DNA from: Gnetum montanum
Taxonomy: Eukaryota > Streptophyta > Gnetopsida > Gnetales > Gnetaceae
Length of the DNA stretch: 64,000 nucleotides
NCBI GenBank assembly: GCA_015680685.1
Contig: MNCI01038165.1
Coordinates: 103,184 to 167,183, forward strand
Direction: 5' to 3'
Of the stretch, positions 45,674 to 57,960 are shown one piece after another. The notes beneath the pieces are model-generated. The model worked only from the letters and a program-made list of their open reading frames with translations. It did not search any database and had not been told where the DNA came from. Within the stretch, counting starts at the first letter, position 1, and every line of letters begins with the position of its first letter. A program made the translations under genes and the position numbers.

Positions 45674-47269
45674 TTATGTAATAACTAAGTTCCCTTTGGT
45701 AGAAATTAGTTCAAATTGAACTACTATGATATTACTAGGAATTTCAAAAATATTTTGTATGATTTGATCTATTTGCAGCAATCTATCTAGGGCATCTTCA
45801 TGTTCTTCAAACAATACTACTTTTTCTTTGATATGTCTTTGCCAAAGGGTCCTACAATGGTCTAGGAATCCTTGGTTTCTAAAAAGTCTATTTGTAACAT
45901 AATAGACACATGGAAATTTTTTTTGATAAGCTATCAACTATGCTACTCCTTATGCATCTTTGTGTTGCATGATGACTAATGTGACTCCTCCAATTTCCAA
46001 TGTGACATGAAACAATGCAACATTATTTAAAATCTATTGTATCTACTTTTCTTCTGCATCTTGTAAGAAAACTTGACCACTGACTAATCCTATTGAGACT
46101 ATGAGATGGCTAGGATTCTTCCTAATTCTATACATGCTTGATATTTCCCTACTTTCCTAGCTTAAAATTTCAACAATACATTGCAAATGGCTCATAGCAA
46201 GCCTATAATATTTTTGTTATGCTATTGGGACGCCAAATCATGCTTGCTTTGCTATTGATACACTAGATCATATGTGTTATGTACTTGTAGTTGATATGCT
46301 GGCTACTAGTGTTAATGTTGCTAGTACTTCAATGCCTAGTGGCTTTTCAATTTATCTTTCTTAGGTGGCATTGGCTTGGAAATTTCTTCATATATGCATT
46401 TGGAGCTTTTCTTGGTATATCATTAGTGTAGGTCAAAATGCCTGCCTATCTACATAGTTTTCTTATTAAATATGAAAATAAAAGCATTAATTTCCCTAAC
46501 TTCTTCTCTTCAAATATTCTTTGGATTTTCTAAAATAACAAATGGGCCATGTTTACCTAAAACTTAGTGAAAATTCCCCTAGCAACATATGTGAAAATTC
46601 TATTTAGCCTCTTGGTAAGAAATATGTGATAGGTACCAATCTTGAAATAGATCTTTTTAGTAGTGGATAATCCATTATATTCCTTCTTCATCATTCCATA
46701 TGCCCTTTATGGCCAAAGATTTCTAGCATTTATATTTAACCTGATGAATAGCTAGGCTATGTTGGCTCTAATATTTGAAAGATTGAATGCCTTTGTAATT
46801 TCTTCAACTAAATACAATACTAGACACCTTCAATATTAACTATGCAATCATTCTATTTGTTATGTGAAAATTGATAGGTCTCTCTAAAGTACCAGTCATG
46901 ATTTGTAGAAAGTGTAGGCCAAAATGATAATGCTTGCAATTACTCTCAAACTTATATGGGTGCAAACTCCATAAATGGGCTAAAATTTAGTTCCACAATA
47001 ATTGTGGGCATGATTGACTGGTTGTTGATAACTTGAACACATTCTTCTAAAACTGTGAGTTATTGGTCTAGTTCTAAATTTGAAGGTGTTGTAGCCTCTA
47101 CTTATGCAGATTGCATTGTTGAAGGTTTTGGTTATTGAATAGAATATAATTGAGTCTCTTGTTTCTCAATAGGAGGTTGATCTTCTCCTATTTTTCTTCC
47201 TCCTCCTCTAGGCCTCTTATTGTGTGGTTGAGATGGTTCTTTGGCTTTCAATATTTTCCTTGGAGGCAT
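45674..47269 (-). pseudogene. Unrecognised decayed reading frame of about 530 codons
   Basis: A minus-strand frame starts at ATG 47269 (MPPRKILKAKEPSQPH, then a basic Arg/Gly-rich stretch, GGGRKIGEDQPP) and stays in one frame to an open 87-codon stretch at 45674-45937 (HCRTLWQRHIKEKVVLF, then EEHEDALDRLLQIDQIIQNI). The distance between the two starts is a multiple of three. Many stops interrupt it, a good part of them one transition from Trp or Gln codons. I recognise no catalytic or binding motif. It may be a gag-like or other protein of an unclassified mobile element; a host gene is less likely given the decay. Confidence 0.4.
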
Positions 47270-48123
47270 CTACAATCATAAGTGATGTTATGAATACCCA
47301 AAAAATTGTAAAAAATTTCCATTTATTCATAACCATTCTTTGAATTTTGGATTCTGATTGAAAATATGAAAAATATTTGATTTCATCAATTTAGGAAAAG
47401 CCACAATTTGAAATTTTTTATAATTAAAGAATGTTCATAAATTAATTCTCCAAAAATTTTATCCTAATATGTTAATTAAGACTTATTTACAGTTGCATAA
47501 TGTTCCTATGAGATACAATTTTTGAATTTAGTAGTACTAATTAAATTGACAACCCCTAAACTATCATGAAATTATCATGAAATGGTAAAAATTATTATCT
47601 TTTGTTTGTAATTAGAAAATCAAGCATTATTAGAAATTCCAAGAATTACATAACACTCCCTCCACAATAAAGAAGCTCACTCTAGTAGTTCAAGGATTCA
47701 AAAATGATTAGAATCAAGTTCAAAACATGAAAGATATGACTCCTAAAAAGCACTTTGATAGAAAAAACAACATGAATTTTCTTTGTGTTTTGATAGGAAA
47801 GGAAAATTTTTTCTAATGATTAGAGTGTATATATATATATTTATGGGGGTGGTATTATATCTATGGTATCATAGATGTGATATTCTATCTACAATATTAC
47901 CTTAGAAAAATTCAAAAATTTCACTCAACTTTGAGAAAAAATATCTACAACTTTAGATGTTTGGAAGGTCTTAATGCTATCTAAAGGGATTATAGTCAAA
48001 CAATAATCCTTAGGATTTACTAAATTACCCATGAAATATGAAAAAAAATGATAAATAATGTTCTTGGGCATGGTAGAGTATATATGGATAATAATTGATT
48101 GTGGTAGAAATGGTTATGTATAT
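47270..48123. other. AT-rich stretch, possible LTR remnant
   Basis: No gene. Around 47825-47900 a (TA)n tract, TTTATGGGGG and words like TATGGTATCATAGATGTGAT and ATATTCTATCTACAATATT recall the U3 arrays of family LTRs, but no termini are visible. Confidence 0.35.
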
Positions 48124-49016
48124 TGATGAATAGTCAATAATACAGGCTACATTGATGCATGCCTATCAGTGTAGTCCTATTGATGTATCACCATTAATGC
48201 ATGTTAGGATGTGTTGATGTATGTACATTGATTCTAATGTAACTATTACCTATATAAATGTGCACATCCCTTACATTTATCGTATCTTTTTATCTTAGTC
48301 TTAGCTGAACTCTTGTAGTTTCTTCCTTTCAGAGTTAGAATATTTTTCCTATAAGTGCCCATAACATGGATTTATGAGATTTATGAACTTTTATTCAAGT
48401 GCACACTTACCTAGACACATTGGCATGAATGACAATAAAAGTGAGATTTCTTATATGGATTACAACACTTAGACTAGTTTACTTTTACTTTTTAGGACTT
48501 TACTGTACATGTAATTTACATTTATTTTCTTAAGTAATTAATGAAATTAACCATAAGCATGTGAGTATGACCACTTCAAGCATAATATAATAATGCTTGG
48601 TATTCTTGCAATGAAATATTTGGTACATCCAATAATACACTTGGTAACCCAACAAATTAATATAACTTGAAGATGTGTATGGCAAGTGGGAACATATACT
48701 TCATGTTAGGATAGTTAATTAATAAAGTAGTTAATTAGTTAATTAATTCAATAATTTACTCTTCATTCTATCATTAAGTAGTTAAAATAAGAATATAATA
48801 AAATAATTATAAAAATAAACATCTTATGCCTCAACCATACTTAACCATACACATAGTTAAAAACAAATGTGAATTGAGAAGACAATGACTTGCTACTATA
48901 CAATTTACTATGTAGAAATATTGGCAACTCAGGTAACTATGTCTACAAAATTCAATTAGATTGCTTATGAATGCTTGTGATATGTGTTGGGTGTAGAGAC
49001 TATCCACTACTTATCA
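48124..49016 (+). mobile_element. Element F 5' LTR (about 893 bp)
   Basis: The inner end CTACTTATCA is fixed by the primer site. The start is placed at TGATGAATAGTC because it gives the family terminus and a normal length. The U3 array is built on ATTGATGCATG, ATTGATGTATC and GTTGATGTATG words. TATATAAAT is near 48250, and the CAATAAAAG signal is near 48435. Confidence 0.7.
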
Positions 49017-49035
49017 TTGGCATTGTTGTTGGGGA
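49017..49035 (+). promoter_or_regulatory. Primer-binding site, tRNA-Asp type (element F)
   Basis: TTGGCATTGTTGTTGGGGA, five transitions from the intact tRNA-Asp complement. Confidence 0.8.
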
Positions 49036-49177
49036 GTTAGTTTAGCTAAGTGCGTTAAATATTGTTAACTAGTGAATTCATATAAAATCATTGTATGGTA
49101 AATATAATAAGTCATTTTTCATACAAAATACTAATAATAAAAATTATATTAAGACACACTTAATAAAAATCACTAAG

Positions 49178-50597
49178 ATGGCTTCTTCTTGTAGGAATGA
49201 ATTACCATTGCATGCTGATGAATCCAATTAACAACAAGATAGGACTCAAAGGACTACTGGTGAGAAGCCTTAGTAGCTACAAGTAGTTTTTGTACATCCT
49301 AAATTCCTATCATCTAGATTTCATCATTATTCTTCATTAAGATGAATANTGTTATTATTCATTAAGATGAATAGTTATGTTGGAGGGATATGGAGGATAA
49401 CATTTTGTTACCCCCCAATAAGTTAGTTCCTACAATGCTTATGGATAAACTTATAAGGTTGGGAATTAAATTAGCTAGCCTAGACTATGAGGTAACTGAC
49501 CATACCTCTAGGGACTATTAGTCCTCTAAAGCATAAATAAAAAAGGATTCCAACATGGAGGCACATCATGAAGCCTTCATGGGCAAAAGGATCTAGATGC
49601 CATTGTTTCTACAATTGTAGAAAGAAGACCTTGATTTCTTCTCAAGGTTGTCTCAATACATAGATTCTCCTTCCTTCATTGAGAACAACACCCTTCACCA
49701 ACTATTGTAGTTAATCTTGAAGAACTTTGGTGAGGAGAGGATGAAGTACAAGGTCTAAAGAACATTAAAGAATAAATCTTCTAATCATTTTTCCAAAGAC
49801 AAGGAGAAGGACAATGATAAAAATAAGGACTAGGTAAAGGACCATGGAAGAAGGACTAGTTAGTACTATTCTTCTAGCCCTCCACCTTTACCATCCTCCT
49901 CATTATCAAATTCTAATAGGATTCATGGTTGAGATAGAAGGAGAAGTAATCCGGATCAAGACAGAGATGATAAGAAATTCCATTAAGATGACAAGAATAA
50001 GGAGCATAGACAACCATCAGAGGAAGAGGAATGTCATTGAGAGAGGAGGCAAAATAGGACTCATCATAGTAGGCATGGCCATGAAAGGGACCATTGTGGA
50101 CTTGATAACTATGATGAACCATTACTGACCACTAGAAACATGTTGAATGTTTTAGAAGTAGTTTGAATTTACTCTAGGCATTAAAAGGATAGAAATATTA
50201 AAAGGTTAAATATAAATTAAATTCTCAAGTTTAAAGGGGGATATAATGCTAATTTGCAACATCATCTACAAGATTTTCATGATGCATGTGTCATACAACA
50301 CATTGAGAATGAGTAGAAAATGCCAAAATTGTTCACAAGGATACCCATCAAAGAAGTAAAACATTGGCACTAGTATTTAGAACTAAAATCAACTTATAGG
50401 TATAGTATAATGCTAGAGTTTTTCAATGATAAGTACCAAACATACGCCTGAGTGTACAACTTAAGGAAAAAAATTCAAGGATGTAAACAATGTAATCATG
50501 AATCCTTGGATGTAGCCATCGGTAGGTATTGGTCTCTCTTACACTAATGCCTAGGACATGGATTTTCTTAAAGGAAGTAGCTTTGTCACATTATAGC
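49178..50597 (+). pseudogene. Element F gag pseudogene
   Basis: The start is ATG 49178 (MASSCRNELPLHADES), close to element D (MSSSCRND). The core near 50220-50460 reads FKRGYNANLQHHLQDFHDAC, then MPKLFTRIPIKEVKHWH and MLEFFNDKYQTYA, then NLRKKIQGCKQ. Later CLGHGFS and LCHII precede the deletion point. Stops are common, several of them TGG to TAG. The knuckle and protease are lost with the deletion. One ambiguous base (N) is at 49349. Confidence 0.8.
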
Positions 50598-51060
50598 TAT
50601 TTGTTTCTTGATGAATAAGCTAGTAGTAAGCCCTCATTTCATATGGTGGCTAGTAATTTTATAGAATTTTAATCTTATCATGATGGATAGGAAGGGAACT
50701 GAGAACATGATTTTCAATCACTTCTCTTAATTGAGATGGGACAAAAAAGAGGATGAGGTGTATTTCTTTGATCAAATTCTAGAAAACCTCCTCTTTGCTA
50801 AATCCATAGATGTTCAAGATCCTAGGGTTACTAATTAGTATAATGATTTTCTCTCCTATCTTCTCATATAGGACACTCCAACAAAATGGGACCACCAGAA
50901 GAAACAATAGTTTCTTCACTAGGTCATGCATTACATAGAGATCCAAGGTAACTTATACAAGGCTTATGCCGATGACCTAGTTTGATGGTGTGCACCTGAT
51001 AATTATCGATTACACATCCTTCAAGATGCTCATGAGGATCCTTATGGGTGTCATTACTCA
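50598..51060 (+). pseudogene. Element F RNase H end to integrase N-terminal fragment
   Basis: In frame with gag the reading continues AICFLMNKLVVSPHFIWWL, then NFNLIMMDRKGTENMIFNHFS. These correspond to the RNase H end and the G-EN-VADHLSR connection (element B: AIYFLMNKPMLRPYVIQWLE, EFDLTMID). Then come FDQILENLLFAKSIDVQDP, YIEIQGNLYKAYADDLV and DAHEDPYGCHYS, the start of the integrase zinc-binding region (usual A-H-GP-GGH). It is truncated before the Cys pair. RT and most of RNase H are deleted. Confidence 0.8.
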
Positions 51061-51674
51061 AAAAGGAGGATCTTCAAATGTTCACACTAGCACACATCAC
51101 ATCCATTCTCTTCTTTAGAACTTCAATTTGTGACATGCTCAATAATAAATTTTTCTTTGTTCATATATTTATCATATCCATTGTTATTCTTCTTCTTCTT
51201 ATTTTTACCTCTAATGAGTGCTTACTTAGTCTTGTTTTTAACTATCTCTGGTGCAGTTATAAATTTTTTTTCAACCAAGTCTCACATCTTTTCAACTTTC
51301 GCCATAATTTCATTGATAGGTTTTTGTATTGGAAAATTTTTTCTTTAAATCACATCTTCCATTGATTCCTTCCCTTGTGTTTCACAACTTCCTACATCTC
51401 TCTTCTTGAGGGAAGGACTTCTATTGTATTCTTTAGCTGAATCTTTCTTCCTTGACTCACCTTCTTTCTTAGCAACCTAGTCTTGTAGCCCTTGTATGAA
51501 ATGAACTATAATTTTTGATAATCTTTCATAGGCATATACAGCAAGGGTATCTCTTTCTTTGTTTCTTAACCTAACAATTAGATTTCTTAGCTAATTTTTT
51601 GAGAGAATTCATACCTTGAGCACGTATATAAGAGTAAATAATACCTACTCATGGTTGCATCTAGGGATTCATGG
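51061..51674 (-). pseudogene. Element G gag, left part (split by element B)
   Basis: Minus-strand gag sequence homologous to B 59700-60200 by eye: the acidic/basic linker upstream of the knuckle and the AKEEGE...REVQF-like part near 51440-51480. It stops at CATGG, the target duplication of B, and continues at 62414. The left boundary with element F is only approximately placed. Confidence 0.65.
51670..51674. repeat. Target-site duplication of element B
   Basis: CATGG here and at 62409-62413, perfect. Confidence 0.9.
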
Positions 51675-52336
51675 TGATGAGCAGCGAGATACCCCCTATA
51701 CCCAACCATATGAATCACTAAGGCATTCACATGCTCTCTTTTCGAATTCTGTGTAACTATAGTTCATTAGTGCACTAATTCTCTAGGAAGTGAAATAGGC
51801 ATTGAGAATGTTCATTTTCTTCCCAACTACACTTGTGAAGATCAAGGATATAGTTTAAGTGTAATTGAGACACATGATTTTTATCATTTTATGTTTTGTA
51901 AGTTTAATTTCTTATAGTAAGAATAGAAGGTAGAGGAATTTAATATATAATTATTCTATCTCCTAGCTAGGTTAACATAAGTACCCATTCTAACTTTCCA
52001 GATACATCCTAAACACGTATAGTGTTTTTGGGCTACCAAATCTTAAGAATTTCTAGGTTACCAAGTGCTACACGTATGCTTGAGGTGGTTATGCTTGTGT
52101 TCATTAACAATTAAAAATTAATTACTTAATTAAAACTAAGTTCATGAATATTAAATGCATCAAGAAAACATTAATATATTCTTANNNNNNNNNNNNNNNN
52201 NNNNNNNNNNNNNNNNNATATATCCCATGATATTGGATATTCAACATTGTGTCTTGGGCTCCAACATCAAGTATCCAATATCAAGGCTTTGATATTAGAT
52301 ATTTGATATCAGAGCTAGTAAAAACATGATTCATCA
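51675..52336 (-). mobile_element. Element B 3' LTR (contains assembly gap)
   Basis: TGATGAGCAGCGAGATACCC to CATGATTCATCA. The N run 52185-52217 replaces a stretch that spans 219 bases in the 5' LTR (62099-62317), which explains the 182-base length difference (662 versus 844). Confidence 0.92.
52185..52217. other. Assembly gap, 33 N
   Basis: A run of 33 unknown bases inside the B 3' LTR. Comparison with the 5' LTR indicates about 219 bases belong here. Confidence 0.95.
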
Positions 52337-52351
52337 TACCCCCATGACTAA
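52337..52351 (-). promoter_or_regulatory. Polypurine tract of element B
   Basis: TACCCCCATGACTAA on the plus strand is the complement of TTAGTCATGGGGGTA, identical to the element A tract. Confidence 0.85.
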
Positions 52352-55200
52352 ATGAAAACTCTTCCTTGAGTGAAGAAGAAGACGAACAAGTTTCTTACAA
52401 AACATTGGGTAGGTATGGGATTATTAACTGACATGGAATTTGACTCAGATGGAACAAACAGACTTCAAAATGCCTGAGTGTATGGATTATAATCTTTTAC
52501 AAAATTAGGTGTTCATGATAAGAGAAGGAAACACCTTAGAAAAAACTGACATCCACTTCTCTCATAGCTAAATAATGAGGAAGAAGATTCAATAACCATG
52601 AAGAGTCCTCGTCACATGGTGTTGCTACTGCTACTTCCTTTGTGAGGATAGTTCTACATCCAATCGACACATTCTACCCATGTTTCCCACTACAATCACA
52701 ACTAATGAGTGATGAGATACCCCTACACTCAACCATATGAATATGAGCATGTATGCAAGATCCAATCAAACTTCACAAATGGAATAGTTGTGGTATCTAG
52801 ATAGTTACATGTTGATCGCAATTTGCTGTCTTTCTACTTGGACTAGTATTTTCTTTGTCATGTATGGTTTAGTCCAAAGTGATGTGTATGATATGATTCT
52901 AAGCTAGGCTACTCCTAGAGATGCTGGAAAATAATCTTTATTAAACTAATAAGTAATAGGAAATGAAGTCTAATCTAGCTTAAGTATGATGAGCATCCGT
53001 CCTTAATCATCTGTATGCATCTTGGACCTCGTGTACTACTTTTGGGATTACCAAGTGCACATTTCTTGAGCACTCCTAGATACGCTACTGGGTTACCAAG
53101 TAGTTACACTTAAATGTTTATGATTAAGTCGTACTCATTCTACGTTAATCAACAAGAAGTGTAAATGACAATAAAGGAAATACAAATAAAAAGACAATAA
53201 TACATAATTAACAATTAAAGTAATTAAAAGCTAAGTGAATGCTACAATGATGGAGTAATCTTGATCTTTATTGCCAATCATGTGTGTGTCCAAGTACATT
53301 ACACTCGAATAAAGGTTCTGTACAATTACAATCATCACACTATCGGCATGCACTAGGAATAGAACTGAAAAAAATTGAAAACTGATAAAAAAGACTCTAT
53401 ACTTATACCTACTAACTCTCTACCTTCTTTCTACCTATCCCTTATGTGATATTTATAGGAGATCATGATAGAAATGACATCAGATATCTAACATCGCTTA
53501 CTAACCCTGATATTAGAGCCTCGATATGGCTTTTGACCCGAATGACAACTCATCAACAACAAAATCATGAATTAGTGTGTAATGTGTAACATATAGCTTT
53601 GAAGCACCTTGTCTTGTTAGTGGTTACACTTGGCTAGGTTGTGATTATGATGGATTAATTTTGATAATAGTGTTAGTAGGAAGGTTGAAAAATATGGTGG
53701 AATAGATAAGTAGTCCATTAGTAAATTTTTGAAAATTCCAAACATAATAAAATACATGAGGAGGGTTAAATAATTCACAACAAAGAAAATAAAAATATTT
53801 CATTGAAAAACATTGTGAAGGTGTGAACATTAGGATGTCACTGATGAGGTAAACAAAAGGATTTGATTGTAAGAATGTCTAAGGATAAAGAACATAACTA
53901 ATCCAACCAAAAGATATGCAAGCGAATTCTCCCCAAAGCAAGCATAGGACTTTTATTGCCCTTGCATAACTTCAAACTAAGGAGTTCATGGACCTCATGG
54001 ATGATTAATGGTTATGGAATGTTAAGTACAAAAACCCAAAAGAAACTACTTAAGCATTTTGACATATGAAACTAGGACATCAAACAAGAACATAAAACTA
54101 GTAGTGAGGTGAGACATGAAAAGCATAGATGGATGAGAGAGAGAGAGTGGAATGAAGTTCTTGATTAAGGTCACATGATGTCCCTTGTGAATTTTATGAT
54201 TAAATGACTTGATAAGATCTATCATTAGTCTAGACCAAAACCAACCATGTTTAGTGACTTTGCATCACCATTCTAAGATCAATCTACCCCCTGAGACACA
54301 AGAGTGCTTCCACAAAACAACCATAGTTCCTTACTAGAGAAGAAAAGAGAAGTAGGAAGTGAGGAAGGGCCTTAGTTAGAGGAGATCTTCAGACATGGAT
54401 AACATGTCTGTCTAGTCCCATAACTAGCGCTTGTAGCTTGTTTATTTTGTCTAAGGAGTGTGCTTTGAAGTTCCATCATTTTTTTTGAAATGGAAAGCAC
54501 ACCATGCAAGGACTTAGTTGTTTATTATGTCTAAGGGATGTGCTTTGAATTTCCATTTTTTTTTATGAGAACCACATCATGCAAAGACTTATTCAACTTC
54601 CTTTTATTGGTCAACATAGAATGGTAAGAAATCCATAAAAACACACATGCACCCAAGTAAGTAGAAAGGCAGAAAGAATACCAAATCCCCTTAAAGTCAC
54701 ACCTTGTTCAAACCTTTGAATCCTTCCCAATTTCAAAAACTACCAAAGTCACAAATTTGGTATAGTTTTATTAATGAAAAAGGAACTACACATTTCCAAA
54801 GTAAGAAAAACCATATAGTTTGTGGATGGGTGAATGTTGTGGACTCACGACTAGTTACATGAAAAGAAACCATATCTTAATTATCAATAACAAAATTTAA
54901 AGCTAGAATCTAGACACCAATAATTAAATAACAAATAGCACATACAATCATCAAGCAATGAATTACCATTGTGCCTAGTAGTTATTAACAAAAAGTTAGA
55001 AAATCATACCAGAATAAAAGAAAATATAGAAGAAAGTGTAAAATATTCAAGAAATAGCAAATTTATTAATGATTTTGTAAAACAAAAATCAGAAAAGATT
55101 AAGAATGTGAAACAAGAAGATGTAAAATAAAGGATGTGTAAAACAAAAAGTTATAAAACAAAATGTGTAAAACAAGAAGGGTGAAAAATTAAGGAGCTGC
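52352..55200 (-). other. Element B 3' noncoding region (interrupted by S2)
   Basis: The counterpart of the A and C 3' regions on the minus strand. It has a tandemly duplicated GCATG...CTTAGAC block (54440-54600), a TGTAAAACAAAA-rich array (55070-55190) that is the complement of the TTTTGTTTTACA array, and the 60-base GT...AG segment (53607 down to 52690 once S2 is removed). No conserved reading frame was found. Confidence 0.75.
52703..53555 (-). mobile_element. Solo LTR S2 (853 bp) inside element B
   Basis: Plus-strand TAATGAGTGATGAGATACCC to GACAACTCATCA, flanked by ACAAC at 52698-52702 and 53556-53560. Removing it restores CACTACAATCACAACAAAAT, which matches the element C sequence at 39225-39250 on the other strand. 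No internal sequence remains. Confidence 0.95.
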
Positions 55201-55479
55201 TTATATAGTTAGCATGGATGGACATCTTCTTCATGACTAAGTTGAAAGGAGGAGATCCAAAATATTGAGTGTGGTTGTCCATCTGATGAGGAATTTGTTG
55301 TATTTTTTGGTTTATGCTCATGGAAAGGTTTAACTTATTATATGCTAACTAGCTATTTCTTATCTAGGCTCTTAGGTTCATAGATAATCATGGCCCTAGA
55401 AGAAAAAGATTCATAAATTATATTAGGTCCTTCCCACAACATTTGGAGCTTATTTTATTGAGGCACGTGTGTGGGGTTC

Positions 55480-56475
55480 TAGTAGAGAACCTTGTCACTT
55501 TGTTGAAGTTTGAATTTTTTGATTTTATGGTCACGATGCTTTTTCTTGTATGCTTTGCATAACTCATTAGATGACAAAGCCACCAAGTAGCTTTCATATT
55601 GTAAGTTGAGATTCATTAGTCTTTCTTTTTATGCTAGACTCAAGTTAAGGTCAAGTTCACAGGTTGTTAAAAGTGTATGGAGCTTAAATTGAATAGGAAG
55701 TATTGGTAATTTTCTGTACATAAGCTCATAGGGAGAATCACCTATAGGAAGTTTCCATGTTGAGTGATAGGACCAAAGGGCATCATTGAGTTTTTTTCTC
55801 TAGTCCTTCCTATATTTTCTAATAGTTATTGCTAGAATCCTTGTGACTTCCCTATTGGTAACCTTAGCTTGACCATTGGCTTTGGGATGGTAGGTTGTTG
55901 TGAGTTTATGTTTAACCCCTAGGCATTGCATGAGCTTCTGAAAGGTAGTGCCTATAAAGTGGGTTTCATTATAAGAAATTAATACACATGGCACACCAAA
56001 CCTATTTAAAAAATTTTGTTATACAAACTAAATAGCAGTAGAAGATGTACAGTTAGTGACAGCTGCAACTTGTACCCATTTCATACAATTGTCAATAGTG
56101 ACTATGATGTATGCCTTTCCATTTAAGATGGGTGTGATGGGACCCATAAAATCAATACCCTAGGTGTTGAAGGGTTCCAATGGTTGAATCTATTATTGAG
56201 GTCCTTCCATTTGAGTAGTCATTCCATCATCTCATTGGCAATGTTTATAAGATTTGACATATTGATGAGCATCCTTGAAAATTATTGGCCAATAGTATCC
56301 TGCCATTATGATTTTAATGGTTGTGCATCTCCTAGCATAGTGGCCCCCAGAAGGACCTTCATGAGCATCTTGGAAAACACATAGTTGATCAACATCAAGA
56401 ACACACCATTGAACTAGGGCATTAACACACACCTTATAGAGGTGTCCATTGATCTTCATGAAGCATTTCACTTGG
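55480..56475 (-). pseudogene. Element B integrase pseudogene
   Basis: The N-terminal zinc-binding part (56232-56471) has DAHEGPSGGHYARRCTTI, then GYYWPIIFKDAHQYVKSYKH and CQ (His-His...Cys...Cys; the last Cys pair is partly decayed to SYKHCQ). The core has IDFMGPITPILNGKAYIIV with the first catalytic Asp near 56150. LISYNETHFIGTTFQ (55930-55994) holds the second-Asp position, now Tyr, and TYHPKANGQAKVTNRE holds the catalytic Glu position, now Lys. A further tail (WSYHSTWKLPIGDSPYELMY) leads toward the C-terminal domain. With two of three DDE residues replaced it cannot catalyse integration. Confidence 0.88.
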
Positions 56476-56699
56476 TGAAGAATCTATTATTTCTTCCTAT
56501 GGTCCAATCCTTATGCCATTTCTTGGGTTAGAAGATAGGTGAGAATGTGATCATACCATTTATGCTTATTACAAAATTGTTTAGTTATAGCCTCAACAAA
56601 GAGGAGTTCATCAAAAAACATATCAAATAGTGGATTCTCTTCTTCTTTGTTGTTTCATCATGTAATCAAGACAAGTGATCAATGACCAAATTCTTAGTG

Positions 56700-57030
56700 T
56701 CTTTTCAATCTATCATTGTGAGATCAAATTCTTGTAATATTTCCAACCACTGTATGACATAGGGCCTCAACATTGGCTTATTCATCAAAAAGTAGATGGC
56801 ACTATGGTTTGTGTGCACAAACACTTTGTATCTAAGCACATAATCCTTGAACATTCCTAGAGCAAACACCACTATCATTGGTTCTTTTTTTGTAGTGGTG
56901 TAGTTCAATTGTGCACCCACAATTCTTTAGTGATCGTAGTAGATGTAATATAGATTTGTTTTTTCATTCATCTATGTAATCATAGCTTCCAATGCATAAT
57001 TTGATGCATATATCATAACATGAAATAGTC
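56700..57030 (-). pseudogene. Element B RNase H pseudogene
   Basis: Minus-strand FHVMIYASNYALEAMI (near 56985-57030; the usual catalytic D-AS is now Y-AS), then QLNYTTTKKEPMIVVFALGM, FKDYVLRYKVFVHTNHSAIYFL (usual HTDH, Asp now Asn) and WLEILQEFDLTMID. This is the Ty3/gypsy-type RNase H lying between RT and integrase. Two acidic positions are lost. Confidence 0.85.
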
Positions 57031-57199
57031 TAGACTAGCTGTGTGCTTGTAGGATTGGAGTTTCTACAAGTTTCTCTTTGAGCTATTGGAATTCTTGTTA
57101 AAATTTTAGTGTAAAAAAATGAAGTATCCTTCTTTGTCAGCTCCACCAATGATTTTGCAATCTTAGAGAAATTCTCTATGAATCACTAGTAGTAGCTAG

Positions 57200-57960
57200 T
57201 ATGTCCAAAGAATGACCAAAAATCTTTGATAGTTTCTAGTTGGTGGGTTATTCCTTGGATGACCCTTATTTTTTTAGGGTTGACCTCAATTTCTACTTGT
57301 GATATTCTATGCCCTAACACAATGCCTTCCTAAACCATTAGGTGACTCTTTTGCCAATTGAGCCACAAGTTTATTTCAACACATCATTCTAATATTTTCT
57401 CAAGGTGGTTCAAGGCTTGCTCAAATGTAGCTCCATAGGTGGACAAGTTATCCATGAAGACTTCCACACCACTAACAATTTGCTATTAAAAAATGATTAG
57501 GATGAAGATTTGGAATGTAGTAGGGGCATTGCATAGACCAAAAGGCATCTTGCAATATGCAAAAATCCCCTAGTAACTTGTGAATGTTGTTTTGTCTTGG
57601 ACCTCTAGTGTGATTTGGATTTTTTTATAGCCACTATAACCATATAGAAAACTATAGTGGCAATGCCTAGATACTGTGTCTAATACTTGATCAACAAATG
57701 GTAATGGAAAGAGGTCCTTAAATGTTTCCATATTAAGCAGTCAAAAATCAATGCAAACTTGCCACTTACCATCTTTTTTAGGCATAACAACAAGTAGACT
57801 AATCCACTCGCTATCCACAATGGGATGATCCTTGCCCTGAGAAGTTGTTCAATTTCCTCCTCGATGATCTACTTTAGTTTGGGGTTCAATTTTCTTTGTA
57901 GCTATCTCTTTGGTTTTATAGCTAGGTCAGTGTAGATGCAATGCTAGCATATCCTAGGAT
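57200..57960 (-). pseudogene. Element B reverse transcriptase pseudogene
   Basis: Minus-strand motifs in order: LLVVMPKKDGKWQVCIDF, LPFVDQVLDTVS, a YSGY-K-IQITLEVQDKTTF block, YCKMPFGLCNAPTTFQIF, GVEVFMDNLSTYG (usual Y/FMDD, second Asp now Asn), LNWQKSHLM, LGHRIS and VNPKKIRVIQGIT. This is the full fingers-palm-thumb run of a Ty3/gypsy RT. Several W-to-stop and other stops occur. The second metal-binding Asp is gone. Confidence 0.9.

Larger units (their letters stand above)
48124..51060 (+). mobile_element. Element F, internally deleted and truncated Ty3/gypsy element
   Basis: 5' LTR (48124-49016), tRNA-Asp type primer site, gag from 49178, then an in-frame jump at about 50597 from gag straight into the end of RNase H, followed by the RT/IN connection and the first part of integrase. 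It ends about 51060 against the minus-strand gag of element G. No 3' LTR is present. The junction type is unknown. Confidence 0.75.

Noticed and set aside
51048-51365. Plus-strand hydrophobic frame of 105 codons
   Set aside because: It is the antisense of the element G gag linker, and its hydrophobic look comes from T-rich complement of Lys/Glu-rich coding sequence.
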